From an uncultured Clostridia bacterium (GTDB lineage Bacteria; Bacillota; Clostridia; Oscillospirales; Ruminococcaceae): 5,131 bases of DNA. The stretch is from assembly GCA_947630315.1 (NCBI GenBank), contig CANRHA010000138.1:1-5131 (forward strand), read 5' to 3'. Positions 4,460 through 5,131 of this stretch are shown piece by piece. Under the pieces are notes generated by a model. It ran no database searches. It saw only the letters and a list, made by a program, of their open reading frames with translations, and was not told the DNA's origin. The number at the start of each line of letters is the position of its first letter. Position 1 is the stretch's first letter. A program made the position numbers and the translations under genes.

Positions 4460-5131
4460 TTACATTCTCAATATGCAAACCATTGTTATAATGCAGGCAG
4501 CAAAGCAGAAAAGCTCGCCGGTGAAGGTCTTGCGGTACGGGGCGTCGGTGCCTGCGGTGACTGCGCGCATGAATTTTTCGGACAGAAAATCCGACGCCTT
4601 GTTTAAAAGCCTGTTCATGACGATATAAACCGCCGCTAAGAGTATGCCGGCCTTCGCGATTATCCAGCCGAGGCCCACAGAACTGAGCAGGAAGTTTACG
4701 CCGTGCATCGCCACGGAAAACAGCATGACGAGTATGAGCATCTTCACCATCTCGATAAACAGCGCGTAGATCAGCGACATCATCACCCCGACCACGCGGT
4801 TTACCAAAACGTTGAACCCGCCGGTGACCGAATCGTCTTTAAACATCATTACCGTCATGTACGCAAGCCCGCCGAATATCCAGATCGAGAAAATAGGCGT
4901 TGCCGCCGAACTCATCACAGCGCCCCAATCGGTCACGTCAAAGCAGATGACCGCGATCGCCGCCTGTAAAATGTAGCTTGCCAAAAAGCATACGGCCTTA
5001 TCGGCCAATCTCTCGGTGTGAAGCCTATCGGTGATGAACGAGTCGGTGCAGCTGAACAAAAACGCGGTCGGTATCATCAGTATAATTGCGTTTGCCAGCG
5101 CGTCTCCATTGCCCGCGCGCTCCTCTTCCGC
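4460..5131 (-). CDS. Unrecognised multi-pass membrane protein, partial (3' part)
   Basis: The frame is open to the right edge of the window, so the 223 residues seen are the C-terminal portion and the start lies outside. The in-frame ATG at 5077 has no ribosome binding site before it and is probably internal. The visible part begins with a short acidic stretch (AEEERAGNGD) and then has about six hydrophobic segments, near residues 12-28, 46-66, 74-96, 107-148, 155-176 and 203-221. It ends CILRM with a TAA stop, and its last hydrophobic segment almost reaches the terminus. Charged connecting segments include FKDDSVTGG and NRLLNKASDFLSEKFMR. I do not recognise the family. Size and hydrophobicity would suit a membrane channel, permease or secretion-associated component, but nothing here proves that. 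It lies upstream of MATE on the same strand, separated by 169 bp with a separate promoter, so co-transcription is not indicated. Confidence 0.75.
   Translation of the reverse strand, partial: AEEERAGNGDALANAIILMIPTAFLFSCTDSFITDRLHTERLADKAVCFLASYILQAAIAVICFDVTDWGAVMSSAATPIFSIWIFGGLAYMTVMMFKDDSVTGGFNVLVNRVVGVMMSLIYALFIEMVKMLILVMLFSVAMHGVNFLLSSVGLGWIIAKAGILLAAVYIVMNRLLNKASDFLSEKFMRAVTAGTDAPYRKTFTGELFCFAACIITMVCILRM

Overview
This 5.1 kb window looks like chromosomal DNA from a Gram-positive, probably clostridial (Oscillospirales-like, gut-type) bacterium. The evidence is indirect: sigma-A type promoters with 17-bp spacers, a strong GGAGG ribosome binding site, a TTG start, a DUF2079 membrane protein and a MepA/DinF-like MATE transporter, at moderately high GC. 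No taxon can be fixed from the sequence alone.

Layout. Positions 1-334 are gene-free and repeat-rich: a 24-bp palindrome that runs into a G-quadruplex motif, then two arrays with strict 7-base periodicity in opposite orientations. A near-consensus promoter (335-363) drives a DUF2079 integral membrane protein (384-2279, +), which ends in a hairpin terminator (2291-2330). A 610-bp gene-free stretch (2280-2889) lies between this gene and the convergent MATE gene. It holds the most striking object here, a 105-nt GC-rich segment (2451-2555) that folds exactly into a closed four-way junction (17-bp base stem and three hairpins, only nine unpaired bases). Next to it are further heptamer arrays and a tandem pair of 75-bp repeats. 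The MATE transporter (2890-4290, -) has its own promoter, and a textbook intrinsic terminator sits between that promoter and its ribosome binding site, which suggests attenuation. Beyond it, on the same strand, is the 3' part of an unrecognised multi-pass membrane protein (4460 to the right edge).

How the parts relate. The three genes are all membrane proteins but show no evident shared pathway. DUF2079 and MATE converge and each has its own promoter, and the partial gene is separated from MATE by 169 bp holding the MATE promoter. The main interest is the non-coding DNA. Heptamer arrays appear as facing pairs around a core, related copies lie on both sides of the DUF2079 gene, and one array supplies the MATE stop codon. 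Together these look like a dispersed miniature repeat family, with the junction-forming element as a second, separate structured repeat.
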